From contig MBFK01000068.1 of assembly GCA_001704765.1 (NCBI GenBank), forward strand, positions 1 through 55,986: 55,986 nucleotides of DNA, written 5' to 3'. Made by a program: the position numbers and the translations under genes. This stretch comes from Sinorhizobium shofinae (GTDB lineage Bacteria > Pseudomonadota > Alphaproteobacteria > Rhizobiales > Rhizobiaceae). The number at the start of each line of letters is the position of its first letter. Positions within the stretch are counted from its first letter, which is position 1. Below the pieces are notes generated by a model. That model searched no databases, was not told the origin of the DNA, and saw nothing but the letters and a program-made list of their open reading frames with translations. Positions 18,142-26,944 of this stretch are shown here, piece by piece.

Positions 18142-19806
18142 TCAAGAGTTAACGGCAATCGGTCGAGTGTCCCTCGGTCGCTCCCCGGGAATCGCGGCCA
18201 CCAGCTCGCGCGTGTAGGCCGATCGCGGGTCCAGAAAGATTTGAGATGGCGGGCCGCGCTCGACGATTTGCCCCTTCTGCATCACGGCGATTTCGTCGCA
18301 GATCTGGCTGGCGACGCGCAGATCGTGGGTGATGAAGATCATTGAAACGCCGGTTTCCCGCTGGATCTGGTCGAGCAGCTTGAGGATCTGCGCCTGGATG
18401 GACACGTCGAGCGCAGAGACCGCCTCGTCGGCAATCAGCAGCTTGGGCTTGAACATCAAAGCCCGGGCGATGCCGATGCGCTGGCGTTGCCCCCCGGAAA
18501 ACTCGTGCGGATAGCGGCCGAAGGCGCCGGCATCGAGACCGACATGGGCCAGCAACGCTCGCGCCTCCTCACGCGCCTGAGCATAAGGCATGCCGTGCGC
18601 GACGGGACCGACCGTAAGAATTTGTCCAATGGTCGAACGCGGGTTGAGCGACGCGAAGGGATCCTGGAAGATCATTTGAATCCGCGGCCGCAGCGGACGG
18701 AACTCCGATTCCGAAAGCTTTGCGATGTCTCGGCCTTCGAAGAGAATCCGACCGCCATCACTGTCCTGCAGCTTGATCAAAAGCCTTCCGAGCGATGACT
18801 TGCCGGAACCGCTTTCGCCGACAACGCCTAGGGTGCGTCCCGCAGTCAGATCGAATGATACGTCCTTCACCGCAGGCACGATGCGTTGGCTGCCGAACAG
18901 GGCACTCCCGCTGCGATAAGTCTTGGACAATCCTTCAATCTTCAGGATTGTCTCGTTGCTCGCCTTCTCCCGAACTGCTCGATCCTTGCCCGTAAGGTGC
19001 GGGACGGCGGCAATCAGGCGCTGGGTATAGGGGTGGGTGGGGGATTTCAGAACCTGCTCGGCGCTGCCTTGCTCGACAACGCGGCCCTTTTCCATCACCA
19101 CGACACTGTCGGCGATCTCAGCCACAACACCGAAGTCGTGGGTGATGAACATCACGCTCATGCCCTTGCGGCGCTGAATGTCACGGATCAGTTTCAGGAT
19201 CTGCGCCTGCGTGGTGACGTCGAGGGCCGTGGTCGGTTCGTCGGCGATCAGGACCGTGGGTTCAAGCGCCAACGCCATGGCGATCATGACGCGCTGACGC
19301 TGCCCGCCCGAAAGCCGGAACGGATACTGGTAGTACATGAGCTCCGGATCGGGCAGACCGACTTCCGTCAGCAGCTCGATGGCGCGCTTGCGCCGCGACG
19401 CCTTCGTGCCGACGCCATGTGCCGTCAGGACTTCGGTAATCTGCTCGCCGACGGTCATCAGGGGGTTGAGCGCCGAGAGCGGATCCTGGAAAATCATCGA
19501 TACGACGCGGCCGCGCAGTCCTCGCAGTTTTTTCGCCGGTGCGCCGATGATGGCCGAACCATCGAGATGAATGGCGCCGGACGAGACGGGGATCAGCTTC
19601 GGCAAGAGCCCCATGATTGTGTTGGCCGTTACCGACTTCCCTGAGCCGGACTCGCCGATAATGCACAGGATCTGACCCCGCTTGAGATCAAACGAGATGT
19701 TCTCGACGGCATGGGTCCGTTCCATGCCTTTCGGCAAGTCGACTGTCAGGCCGCGCACCGAAAGCGCTGCGTCGTCTCCAGAAACAGCCTCTGTTCTAGC
19801 GGCCAT
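18142..19806 (-). CDS. dual-domain peptide ABC transporter ATPase (GsiA/DppD-DppF fusion type)
   Basis: Two complete ATPase cassettes in one polypeptide of about 554 residues. The first has GESGSGKSVT, LSGGQRQRVMIAMAL and LIADEPTTALDVT; the second has GESGSGKSSL, FSGGQRQRIGIARAL and LIADEAVSALDVS. Each is followed by the C-terminal extension typical of peptide transporters. The ATG at 19806 is chosen because GGGAGGA lies six bases upstream; an open frame reaches back to 19929. It is the first gene of the operon, opposite the GntR gene, with control region copy B between them. In the second Walker B the usual Pro of DEP is replaced (DEAVSALD), as often seen in second cassettes. Confidence 0.93.
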   Translation of the reverse strand: MAARTEAVSGDDAALSVRGLTVDLPKGMERTHAVENISFDLKRGQILCIIGESGSGKSVTANTIMGLLPKLIPVSSGAIHLDGSAIIGAPAKKLRGLRGRVVSMIFQDPLSALNPLMTVGEQITEVLTAHGVGTKASRRKRAIELLTEVGLPDPELMYYQYPFRLSGGQRQRVMIAMALALEPTVLIADEPTTALDVTTQAQILKLIRDIQRRKGMSVMFITHDFGVVAEIADSVVVMEKGRVVEQGSAEQVLKSPTHPYTQRLIAAVPHLTGKDRAVREKASNETILKIEGLSKTYRSGSALFGSQRIVPAVKDVSFDLTAGRTLGVVGESGSGKSSLGRLLIKLQDSDGGRILFEGRDIAKLSESEFRPLRPRIQMIFQDPFASLNPRSTIGQILTVGPVAHGMPYAQAREEARALLAHVGLDAGAFGRYPHEFSGGQRQRIGIARALMFKPKLLIADEAVSALDVSIQAQILKLLDQIQRETGVSMIFITHDLRVASQICDEIAVMQKGQIVERGPPSQIFLDPRSAYTRELVAAIPGERPRDTRPIAVNS

Positions 19807-19928
19807 CGAGATTCCTCCCTTTTCAACGGAGCCGTTACTTTGCGATTTTACTCGCTGCTCAATACGTGCTGCCATCACAATCGTTCTGCAGGCAGTGCGC
19901 AGCATGCATGCCCCGGTTCTCAGCGCCA

Positions 19929-20040
19929 TTCGCTACCAATCAGGGCTTGACCCGCAATCAATATAAGATTGGTCTTGCAATTGGTGTCAATATAGATCAA
20001 TTTGGTTGCAGAAAATAATTAGCGAGGGCTCATGAGCGTA
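19929..20040. promoter_or_regulatory. duplicated control region, copy B (gntR / peptide transporter)
   Basis: This nearly matches 2234-2340. The minus-strand promoter TTGACA (19985-19990), 17 bases, CTTATA (19962-19967) is directed at the transporter operon. ATTGGT occurs at 19968-19973 and 19980-19985, with TTTGGT at 20001-20006 and ACCAAT at 19935-19940. The repeats keep the same spacing as in copy A (12 and about 21 bases), that is, one and two helical turns. The gntR start codon lies at 20032 in the right end. Autoregulation and shared control of the two operons are inferred. Confidence 0.72.
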
Positions 20041-20700
20041 GTGTTGAAGGATTTCATCGAGGCGGAAGGTCTGGAGCCCGGAGATCGGTTACCGCCAGAG
20101 CGCGACTTGGCGCTCAAACTCGGGCTGCCCCGCACCGCACTTCGACGGATGCTCGCTTCTCTCGAGAAGGAGGGTCGGCTCATCAGGCATGTGGGCAGGG
20201 GGACATTTATCGCTGGCAGCGGGGTTACCTCGACGGCGCTGCGTCGCCCGCCAGGCAGCACCGGAGACGCGTTGCGCACCTATCCGGCCGAAGTTTTCGA
20301 GGCTCGGCTGATCATGGAGCCCAAGATCGCCGCCTTGGCGGCGTTACGGGCAACCAGGCAGGAGATCGATGAAATGCAGAAATCGATCGATCGGGGCAGC
20401 GCGGCGGAAACCCTGGTCGAATTCGAAAAATGGGACGCTGTCTTTCACCGCATCATTGTCGCAGCCGCCCGCAATGGTCTTCTCGCCTCGATCTATGAAG
20501 GTATTCACACAGTACGGGCGGGAAACCTCTGGGGGAAAATGAAGGAGCAGTCACTGACCCCTGAGCGCATGAAAGCTTATATCGCCAAGCATCAGGCCAC
20601 TCTTGACGCCATCAAAGATCGCGACAGCAGAGAAGCCGAGCGAAACATGTACGACCACATTGTCGAAGCCAGAACAAATATACTTGGCCCGAATACCTGA
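20032..20700 (+). CDS. GntR-family (FadR/FCD type) transcriptional regulator
   Basis: A 222-residue regulator. The winged HTH spans about residues 5-62 (LEPGDRLPPERDLALKLGLP, then RRMLASLEKEGRLIRHVGRG) and an all-helical FCD ligand domain about 85-215, with metal-type His at FHRIIVAAARN and a second His near the C-terminus (MYDHIVEART). GAGGG lies just before the ATG. It is divergent from the peptide transporter operon and next to ATTGGT repeats also found before the aldehyde dehydrogenase, so it probably represses both until an imported compound or its product binds. Confidence 0.92.
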   Translation: MSVVLKDFIEAEGLEPGDRLPPERDLALKLGLPRTALRRMLASLEKEGRLIRHVGRGTFIAGSGVTSTALRRPPGSTGDALRTYPAEVFEARLIMEPKIAALAALRATRQEIDEMQKSIDRGSAAETLVEFEKWDAVFHRIIVAAARNGLLASIYEGIHTVRAGNLWGKMKEQSLTPERMKAYIAKHQATLDAIKDRDSREAERNMYDHIVEARTNILGPNT

Positions 20701-20875
20701 GCAGAGACGAACCTTTGACCAAATGCGCGAAGTGAAATGCTGGAGTAGCGTACCAAGGCCTGCCTTTGTCGGCATTCTTTCAGCCCGCTGCGTTCGCTCT
20801 CTCCCGCTATCCATCTGGGGTAATTGTTCTGCCAGCCATCCGGCCGGGTCCTTGCAACCAGGGACACGAAGGATC

Positions 20876-22150
20876 CTACCAAAACTTGTCCAGCATCTTG
20901 AAATACATGCCAACCAGCGGCAGGAACCAGGGTGTGCCGAAATGTCCCGGCACCGCCGGCCATTCGAGGCCCTTCAGCGGATTGCGGTCCGGCCGGTCGA
21001 GGATCGCATCCGCCATGATCATGCCGAGATGGGTGGAAAGCTGGGCGCCATGGCCGGAATAGCCCATCGCGTACCATACGCCGTCATGATAGCCGGCGCG
21101 CGGGAAGCGGTCCTTGGTTATGTCGACAAGTCCGCCCCAACAATAGTCGATCTCGACATTGGGGAGTTGCGGGAAGATCGCGGCGAGGCTTGCCTTTAGG
21201 ATCCCGCTGATCTTCGCGTCCGAGCGCTGGTCGGAGCTTGCCGAGAAGCGGGCGCGGCCGCCGAAGATCAGCCGGTTGTCGGGCGAGAGCCGGAAATAGT
21301 TGCCGATGTTCATCGACGTGACGCAGGTGCGGTTGCCCGGCATCGTCGCGGCGATCTCCGCTTCGGTCAGTGGCCGCGTGGCGATGATGAAGCTGCCGAC
21401 CGCGATGATCCGACGGCGGAAATAGCCGAAGGTCGATGGCGTATAGGCCCCGGTGGCGACAAGCACCGCATCCGCGGTGACGCTGCCACGGCTCGTTTTC
21501 AGATGATGGCGGCGGCCGGCCTGTTGATGTTCCGTGACGGCTGCATTCTCGAAGATCGTGGCGCCGTGACGCTTGGCTGCCTCGGCGAGCCCGACGATGT
21601 AGCGGCTCATATGCATCATCGCGCTCTTTTTTGAGAGCATCGCGCCGTAGAAGGGTGAGCCGATTTCCTGCTTCAGGTCGTCTGCGCTGAGCAACGCCGT
21701 GTCGGGATCCACCTCGGTGTTCACGGCTTCGAAGTTGCGGGCGATCGCTTGGAAATGCTTGGGCTTGGAGGCGAGCTTCAATTTTCCGGCGCGGCGGAAA
21801 TTGCAGTCGATGCCCTCCTCCACGATCAGCGCCTCAAGCGTGTCGATCGAGTCGTCCAAGGCCTTGTAAAGTGCGATCGCCCGCTCCTTGCCGAGCTCGG
21901 CCTTTGCCGCCAGATAGCTATGCGCAAGTCCGTTGTTCAGGTGGCCGCCATTGCGGCCGGAGGCGCCCCAGCCGACTTTCTCCGCCTCCAGCACGACGAC
22001 CTTGGCCCCCGCCTTGGCGAGCTGCCGGGCGGCGCCAAGACCGGTGAAGCCGCCGCCGATCACCGCGACGTCGTAGTGGCCATCGACCGGACCCTCCGCG
22101 GGCCCTGCGAAGGCCGGGGCGGTGTCGTGCCAGTAGGGGAGGAATTTCAT
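20876..22150 (-). CDS. FAD-dependent oxidoreductase (PuuB/OrdL-like)
   Basis: A 424-residue DAO-fold flavoprotein beginning MKFLPYWHDTAPAFAGPAEG. The FAD motif VAVIGGGFTGLGAARQLAKAG starts near residue 29, with GWGASGRNGGHLNNG after it, and the C-terminal MGYSGHGAQLSTHLG loop at about 375-390. It resembles the enzyme at 13022 in length and domain order. The next gene on this strand is an Lrp regulator 75 bases upstream, a common pairing for such oxidases. It should oxidise an amine or amino acid. The downstream 175 bases to gntR hold no gene. Confidence 0.87.
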   Translation of the reverse strand: MKFLPYWHDTAPAFAGPAEGPVDGHYDVAVIGGGFTGLGAARQLAKAGAKVVVLEAEKVGWGASGRNGGHLNNGLAHSYLAAKAELGKERAIALYKALDDSIDTLEALIVEEGIDCNFRRAGKLKLASKPKHFQAIARNFEAVNTEVDPDTALLSADDLKQEIGSPFYGAMLSKKSAMMHMSRYIVGLAEAAKRHGATIFENAAVTEHQQAGRRHHLKTSRGSVTADAVLVATGAYTPSTFGYFRRRIIAVGSFIIATRPLTEAEIAATMPGNRTCVTSMNIGNYFRLSPDNRLIFGGRARFSASSDQRSDAKISGILKASLAAIFPQLPNVEIDYCWGGLVDITKDRFPRAGYHDGVWYAMGYSGHGAQLSTHLGMIMADAILDRPDRNPLKGLEWPAVPGHFGTPWFLPLVGMYFKMLDKFW

Positions 22151-22225
22151 GGGGGTGCGCCTTCTCGCTAGAGATCGAAACGCCCGCCGTCCCGTCGGAG
22201 CAAAGGGCGAAGTGTTGATGAGATT

Positions 22226-22702
22226 CTATGGCCGAAACAGGTTCGTCAGCGGCAGGTGCCCCTTCACGACCGGCGATTTCAGCACGACGAAGCTGAAATA
22301 CTTGTCAATGCCGACATCCAACTCGACCAGCCGCTCCATGATCTCTTGATATTCGCCGATCCCGGCGGTCACGAATTTCAAAAGGTAGTCGTAGCCGCCC
22401 GAGACCACATGGCATTCGATTAGTTGATCGATCTTCTCAACGGCGGCGAGGAAGCGTGTAAAGTCGATCTGCCGGTGGTTCTTCAGCGTCACCTCGGTAA
22501 ACACCGTTAACGTCTGCCCCAACTTGCCGACATTGATCTGCGCCGAATAGCCCTCGATATACCCCTCCGACTGCAGCTTCTTCACGCGCATGAGGCAGGG
22601 GCTTGGCGAAAGATTCACCACCTCCGAAAGCTCCACATTTGTCATTCGGCCGTTCTGCTGCAGCACGTGCAGGATTTTGATGTCGATCCGATCGAGTTTC
22701 AT
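22226..22702 (-). CDS. Lrp/AsnC-family transcriptional regulator
   Basis: A 158-residue regulator, very close to the proteins at 11027 and 33488. HTH at about residues 5-50 (VELSEVVNLSPSPCLMRVKK), RAM domain from about 62, ending KYFSFVVLKSPVVKGHLPL. It is transcribed in the same direction as the flavin oxidoreductase downstream and the aminotransferase upstream, so it likely governs one or both. All three copies keep full length and conserved motifs, which suggests all are functional. Confidence 0.92.
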   Translation of the reverse strand: MKLDRIDIKILHVLQQNGRMTNVELSEVVNLSPSPCLMRVKKLQSEGYIEGYSAQINVGKLGQTLTVFTEVTLKNHRQIDFTRFLAAVEKIDQLIECHVVSGGYDYLLKFVTAGIGEYQEIMERLVELDVGIDKYFSFVVLKSPVVKGHLPLTNLFRP

Positions 22703-22758
22703 CGACTTAGCTTTCGCAATGATGGCGCGGGCCTATTCGGCTGCCGAGGCAGCCGATG

Positions 22759-24093
22759 TTACCTCTGCGCAACGGCCTTCTTGAGCGCGCTTTCCATGGC
22801 TTCGAGGAAACGATCCACATGCTCCGCCTGGCAAATCAGCGGGGGGCGAACTTTCAGCGTATCCTCGTTGGCGCCCGTCGTGCTGATGAGAACGCCATCG
22901 TCACGCATCAGGTTCACGATATTCAATGCCATGGCGCGGCGGCCGGCCTCTCCCGCTCCGTCCAACCCGATGTCGATGCCGAAGAACAGCCCGGCATTTC
23001 GAATATCGCGAATGCCGGGGTGCAGCTTGGCAAGATGCTCCAACCCCAGCCTCAGGCTCTCACTCATGGCGTGCGCATGCTCGGGGATCCGATCCCTTTG
23101 CAAGATTGTCAGGACGGCGTCAGCCGCCGCGATCCCGACGGTATTGCCGCCGAAGGTGTTCGAGTACCGGGCAGTAGCGCCAAAGCGATCCATCGGTGCC
23201 TTACGGCCGACGACCGCGCCGATTGGAAATCCATTGCCCATGGGCTTGCCGAGGGTAACGAGGTCCGGAACAACTTCGTGCCGCTCAAAACCCCACATGT
23301 GCGTGCCCGTCCGTCCGAATCCCGGCTGCACTTCATCGGCGATGACGAGACCGCCCGCCTCCCGCACGGCCCTAACGCCGCCGGCGATGAAGCCAGGCGG
23401 GTCCACCCAGACGCCGTCGCTCGAAAAAATACTGTCGATGAGGAGGGCCGCGACGCCAATGCCACGCCGGTTCAGGTCTGTAATGGCGGCTCGCACTTGC
23501 GCTTCAAAGAAGTCCGCTGCCTGCGCTTCCGAAATGCCTGCCAGGCCTGGTAGAGACACCATGCGGACGGCAGGACTGAGCTTGACGGCGTCGCCCAGAT
23601 TGGGCGACACCATCGCCGTGGCCGCGCTGGTGCCGTGATAGGCGTGGGAAGAGACGATCACGCCCTCACTGCCGCTGGTCAAACGGGCGATCCGAAGCGC
23701 CAGATCATTCGATTCGCTTCCCGTGCAGGTAAAGACAACGCGGTTCAACTCTTCGGGAAAGGTGGCCACGAGTCGTTCGGCATAGTCGACAAGCCTCGGT
23801 TCGAGATAGCGGGTATTTGCGCTCATTCGGCTGGCTTGTTCCGCCATGGCAGCGTTGATCTCGGGATTGCAATGCCCAAGAGAGGGCACATTGTTATAGA
23901 AATCCAGATAGCGATGTCCGTCGGGGTCGTAGAGCCATATCCCCTCGCCGCGAACGAAATGGACCGGTCGGCGGTATTGGAGCCTGTATGACGCCCCCAA
24001 TACGTTGTCGCGCCGGGCGATCAGCTCAGATTCGCGGGGGGGAATAGTGGCTTCCCCGGGGGTAAAGCGGTTGGGCATGAGATCTGTGGACAT
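22759..24093 (-). CDS. class III PLP enzyme, phospho-lyase-like (AGXT2L/ethanolamine-phosphate type)
   Basis: A 444-residue class III aminotransferase-fold protein from the ATG at 24093; AGGA is upstream, and the longer frame to 24183 has none. The PLP Asp is D253 in ADEVQPGFGRTG and the lysine K283 in TLGKPMGNGFP. The KPMGNG motif and the YNNVPSLGHCNP segment mark the subgroup containing ethanolamine-phosphate phospho-lyase and 5-phosphohydroxylysine phospho-lyase, which eliminate phosphate and ammonia rather than transaminate. The adjacent gene upstream is an APH-fold kinase, which supports a phosphorylate-then-eliminate pathway. A paralogous pair is at 28194-30642. Ordinary transaminase activity is the alternative. 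Confidence 0.85.
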   Translation of the reverse strand: MSTDLMPNRFTPGEATIPPRESELIARRDNVLGASYRLQYRRPVHFVRGEGIWLYDPDGHRYLDFYNNVPSLGHCNPEINAAMAEQASRMSANTRYLEPRLVDYAERLVATFPEELNRVVFTCTGSESNDLALRIARLTSGSEGVIVSSHAYHGTSAATAMVSPNLGDAVKLSPAVRMVSLPGLAGISEAQAADFFEAQVRAAITDLNRRGIGVAALLIDSIFSSDGVWVDPPGFIAGGVRAVREAGGLVIADEVQPGFGRTGTHMWGFERHEVVPDLVTLGKPMGNGFPIGAVVGRKAPMDRFGATARYSNTFGGNTVGIAAADAVLTILQRDRIPEHAHAMSESLRLGLEHLAKLHPGIRDIRNAGLFFGIDIGLDGAGEAGRRAMALNIVNLMRDDGVLISTTGANEDTLKVRPPLICQAEHVDRFLEAMESALKKAVAQR

Positions 24094-24189
24094 AGCTTTG
24101 ATCCTGCTTAGTTTCCATCCGCGAGAAGGTCGCGAGTTACCGTAGTGATTGCCAAGGCGAGTGACGAGACATCGAGGTGCCACGCCGGG

Positions 24190-25203
24190 CTAAGGCACCG
24201 CGCGACGCACAGCCATCTCGGCCTCCCCGACTCCTAATGCCGACAGGATAGAGAGCCCGCGTTCGGCTCGGGCCACGTTCTTTTTGATATATGCTGCCTC
24301 GGCCGGAAACAGCTCGGCTCGCCAGTAGTTGATCAGGATGAGGGCGCTTTGCCGCGCCTTTATCAACCCGACGAGCAATTTTGCCTCGAGCGCGGAAAGC
24401 GGGCGCACCGAAGCATAACCAGCGATGAGATTTTCTGCGCCGCCCAGAGCCAAAGACGGGTCCGTCACCACGTGGCTTGCCGCAATCGCAAGATCCTGAA
24501 GCCGTGGACCCCAGCAGCCGTCGCCGAAATCGATGAACGCGACACCATCGTCGGTCAGGAATGTGTTGAACGGGTTAGGGTCATTGTGCGTGACCTGCCA
24601 TGCTACCTCGCGCAGCTGCGGCTTGGTAAACTCGACATAGTTGCTCATGGCAAGATGCACGGAATCTGCAATGGACCCTGAAGGCAGGTGCTTCTCCAGT
24701 TCCATTAGCCTCGGCCAGCATCCGACATGCCAAAGGACTGGGCGGTGAATGGCGGGCAACTTCAGAGGCTCGAGAGCCAAACTGAGCCTACCAAGCGCCT
24801 GGCCGACCCGGTAAAGGACGTCCAGAGTTGCGTTCGCCTGGTCCAGCGGCACCCCCGAAAGTCGGGTCTGCAGGTAGCCGCTAATATCCTCCTCTTCGAA
24901 CATCAGCGTACCGCCGCTGGTACGCACGATCTGAGGTGATGCGAAACCGGAAGCGCCTTCCAGCCCTGCAAGGGCCGCAACCTGGAAGCGGAAACTGTCT
25001 CGTCCTTCCGGCTGCGCTGACGTTTTGAGGATCAGCCGATCGCCGTTCAACAGGGCGACCTCCGCAGTACACTCGACTTCCGAGGACAGAACCCTGATCG
25101 TTCCCGTCAAGCCGTAGTGGCGCAGTAGCAGCTCACCCAAGACTCGTGCTTCCGCAGGGCTCGGCTTTGTCGCCAGAATAGCGGCAGCGGCCCGAAAATA
25201 CAC
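24190..25203 (-). CDS. APH-family kinase (hydroxylysine/aminoalcohol kinase-like)
   Basis: An aminoglycoside-phosphotransferase-fold kinase. The ATP-binding region contains DRLILKTS, the catalytic loop is THNDPNPFNTFL (Asp acting as base) and the metal-binding segment VAFIDFGDGCWGP. The C-terminal helices carry INYWRAELFPAEAAYI, a signature shared with the second kinase at 28194. The frame stays open to 25545, but family-like sequence starts only near 25200. GTG at 25203 is offered as start without a visible ribosome site; the true start is uncertain. It is separated from the phospho-lyase-like gene by about 96 bases. Together they suggest a hydroxy-amine such as hydroxylysine or an amino alcohol as substrate. 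Confidence 0.75.
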   Translation of the reverse strand: MYFRAAAAILATKPSPAEARVLGELLLRHYGLTGTIRVLSSEVECTAEVALLNGDRLILKTSAQPEGRDSFRFQVAALAGLEGASGFASPQIVRTSGGTLMFEEEDISGYLQTRLSGVPLDQANATLDVLYRVGQALGRLSLALEPLKLPAIHRPVLWHVGCWPRLMELEKHLPSGSIADSVHLAMSNYVEFTKPQLREVAWQVTHNDPNPFNTFLTDDGVAFIDFGDGCWGPRLQDLAIAASHVVTDPSLALGGAENLIAGYASVRPLSALEAKLLVGLIKARQSALILINYWRAELFPAEAAYIKKNVARAERGLSILSALGVGEAEMAVRRAVP

Positions 25204-25419
25204 ATCGGTGAAGGGCGAGTCGACGGATTGGGTGCCGTCGAGATGGCCCTCGCCGCCGCTTGGGATCGCATCGTTACAATTCCCCAAGATTGAGACCCTC
25301 GCACTGTTTGGAGCCGGGCGGCATGCTCTGCGGCATCCGAGAAGCGACCGAGATGGCAGCCGTTGCGCTGCGCCCAGCCCCGATAGAGGTCGGGCGATTG
25401 CTGCTGAAGGCGCCGGAAT

Positions 25420-25535
25420 CACCGTCCCCGCCTCCAGCACGATTGTCTCGGTCCAGGCTTTGGGAATTGCCTCGCAAACGCCGGGCCCGTGATGCCACCG
25501 CCGAACACGGCGGCACCGTGATGGCTTCCATCGGC
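25420..25535 (-). pseudogene. possible N-terminal fragment of a flavin oxidoreductase
   Basis: One minus-strand frame reads HHGAAVFGGGITGPAFA and the next continues AIPKAWTETIVLEAGT. Together they resemble the FAD-binding beta-alpha-beta start of DAO-type enzymes (GGGITG, then VLEAG). No single frame holds both parts. It precedes the kinase on the same strand and probably marks a decayed oxidase gene. Weak, by-eye evidence. Confidence 0.3.
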
Positions 25536-25608
25536 TCCTCGACACTCCGGCAAACCCAGCTGCCTTATCAAGCCGTGGAAAAGAGACCTCAAGACGAATT
25601 GGGCTTAC

Positions 25609-26277
25609 TTAGAGCCCGACAACGCCTGGCAATTCCGAGATGCCGGCGATCTCGGTATAGCCGTAATAGGGATTGGCCGGCTCGTGACCGCGATTGACCC
25701 AAACCTTGTTCTTGATCCCGAGATCATGTGCGGACATCAGATCGTAGCGGAACGAGGAGGAGCAATGTAGTATCTCCTCCGGACCGCAACCAAGCATGTC
25801 GAGCATATATTCGAAGGCCCGGAAGTGCGGCTTGTAGGCCTGAGCCTCTTCGGCGGTGTAAACGGCGTGGAAAGGCGCGCCGAGCTTCTCGACGTTGGAC
25901 ATGATCTGCGAGTTCATCGCATTTGACAGGATGACCAGCGGAATTTCCTTGGCGACCTTGGCAAGACCAGCCGGAACGTCCGGATGCGGCCCCCAGGTGG
26001 GAACGCGTTCGTATACCATCTGGGCGTCTTCGTCCTTGAAGTCGACGCCGTTGCGCTTGCAGGTCCTCGCCAGTGCGTTATAGACCACCTCCGCATAGGG
26101 CTTCCAGTCGGCCATGACTTCATCGAGCCGGTACGCAGAGAAGTCCCCGATGAACTGCAGCATTTTCTGCTCGCTCATCCGGTCGCCGTAAAGATCGCGT
26201 GCCGCCTCCGCCATCTGGAAGTTGATCAGCGTGCCGTGGCAGTCGAAGGTGATATATTTCGGGCGAAAAGTGGTCAT
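25609..26277 (-). CDS. HAD-superfamily hydrolase, 2-haloacid dehalogenase type II-like
   Basis: A 222-residue HAD enzyme from the ATG at 26277, with AAGGA upstream. The nucleophile Asp is in ITFDCHGTLINF (residues 8-19), followed by an all-helical cap, motif II VILSNAMNS and motif III Lys in AYKPHFRAFEYML. The last motif reads HCSSSFRYDLMSAHDLG. In characterised L-2-haloacid dehalogenases the equivalent is close to SSNAWDA, and the Asn is not evident here, so a phosphatase or other HAD activity is quite possible. It lies upstream of the kinase/phospho-lyase pair on the same strand. A close paralog is at 26945-27634. Confidence 0.85.
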   Translation of the reverse strand: MTTFRPKYITFDCHGTLINFQMAEAARDLYGDRMSEQKMLQFIGDFSAYRLDEVMADWKPYAEVVYNALARTCKRNGVDFKDEDAQMVYERVPTWGPHPDVPAGLAKVAKEIPLVILSNAMNSQIMSNVEKLGAPFHAVYTAEEAQAYKPHFRAFEYMLDMLGCGPEEILHCSSSFRYDLMSAHDLGIKNKVWVNRGHEPANPYYGYTEIAGISELPGVVGL

Positions 26278-26414
26278 GCGCTTCGTCCTTTTTTGACGGG
26301 GATCGGTTTCGGTTATGAGCAATCATAGGCCAGTCCCAGCCGATGCATCGGTCCGATTCCCCGCTTCGTCAGCAGAAAATTCTGAACCAGAGGTCAGCTT
26401 AGCCCTTTCGATTG

Positions 26415-26700
26415 CGCGTGAACGGTGATCCGACCGTCGAGACGTCGAAAGGCGGCGCCGCCATTTCCCAGCCAATAAAGGATCAAAACACTGTAAACCT
26501 GCCTTCAGCACCTGCTCCAAACGCTGAACATGCCGCCGTGCATATCCGCCCCGCCACATCCACTGACGCTCCCGCCGCCTTCGACCGCTATACACGAGTT
26601 GGCGTTCGGGTTGGATGGCGATGCTGTCCTGCCCGTATCCCGCATTACGCACCACAGAACCGCGAACCCGTCGAGCTGTCAGGATAGATGGGAACCGGAA
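26415..26700 (+). pseudogene. internally deleted copy of the GNAT gene region at 34.1-34.8 kb
   Basis: The sequence from about 26415 aligns with the leader and first codons of the acetyltransferase at 34196: CAGCACCTGC, CATGCCGCCGTGCATAT, CGCCCCGCC and GACGCTCCCGCCG recur in order. The start codon is lost (CTGTAAACCTG replaces ACATGACCCGC). After about 30 codons it jumps to sequence matching the region just beyond the GNAT stop (GAGTTGGCGTTCG, CTGTCCTGCCCGTATCC, GCGAACCCGTCGAG). Roughly 430 bases of the gene are missing. The rest of the gap, 26278-26944, has no recognised gene. Confidence 0.6.
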
Positions 26701-26878
26701 AGATCGACCCGGTCCAGTCACTCCCGCATGTTTCGCGGACGACCGCTAGCGGCCGCGTAACAAACGCGTCGAGCCCGACGTGCCGTTGCGTCACGCCGGA
26801 TCACACCGTCCTCTGGCGTCAGCAGGTCACTCGTGCGGAAGGGGTCCCCGAAAGGCCATGCTTGCTCCCCTTCGAACG

Positions 26879-26907
26879 ATAAAGAGAAGGGGCGAATGAA
26901 CCGCCCC
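26879..26907 (-). terminator. rho-independent terminator-like hairpin after the second HAD gene
   Basis: Read on the minus strand: GGGGCG, loop GTTCATT, CGCCCC, then the T-rich run TTCTCTTT. It lies 38 bases beyond the stop codon of the HAD gene at 26945-27634, the right distance and direction to end that transcript. Confidence 0.65.
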
Positions 26908-26944
26908 GGTCTCATCGTAGCAACAGCGCCTGAGCGCTAGTTTT

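Noticed and set aside
11617..22150. Putrescine Puu pathway
   Set aside because: PuuB-like oxidoreductases and aldehyde dehydrogenases occur, but there is no glutamylputrescine synthetase or hydrolase (PuuA, PuuD).
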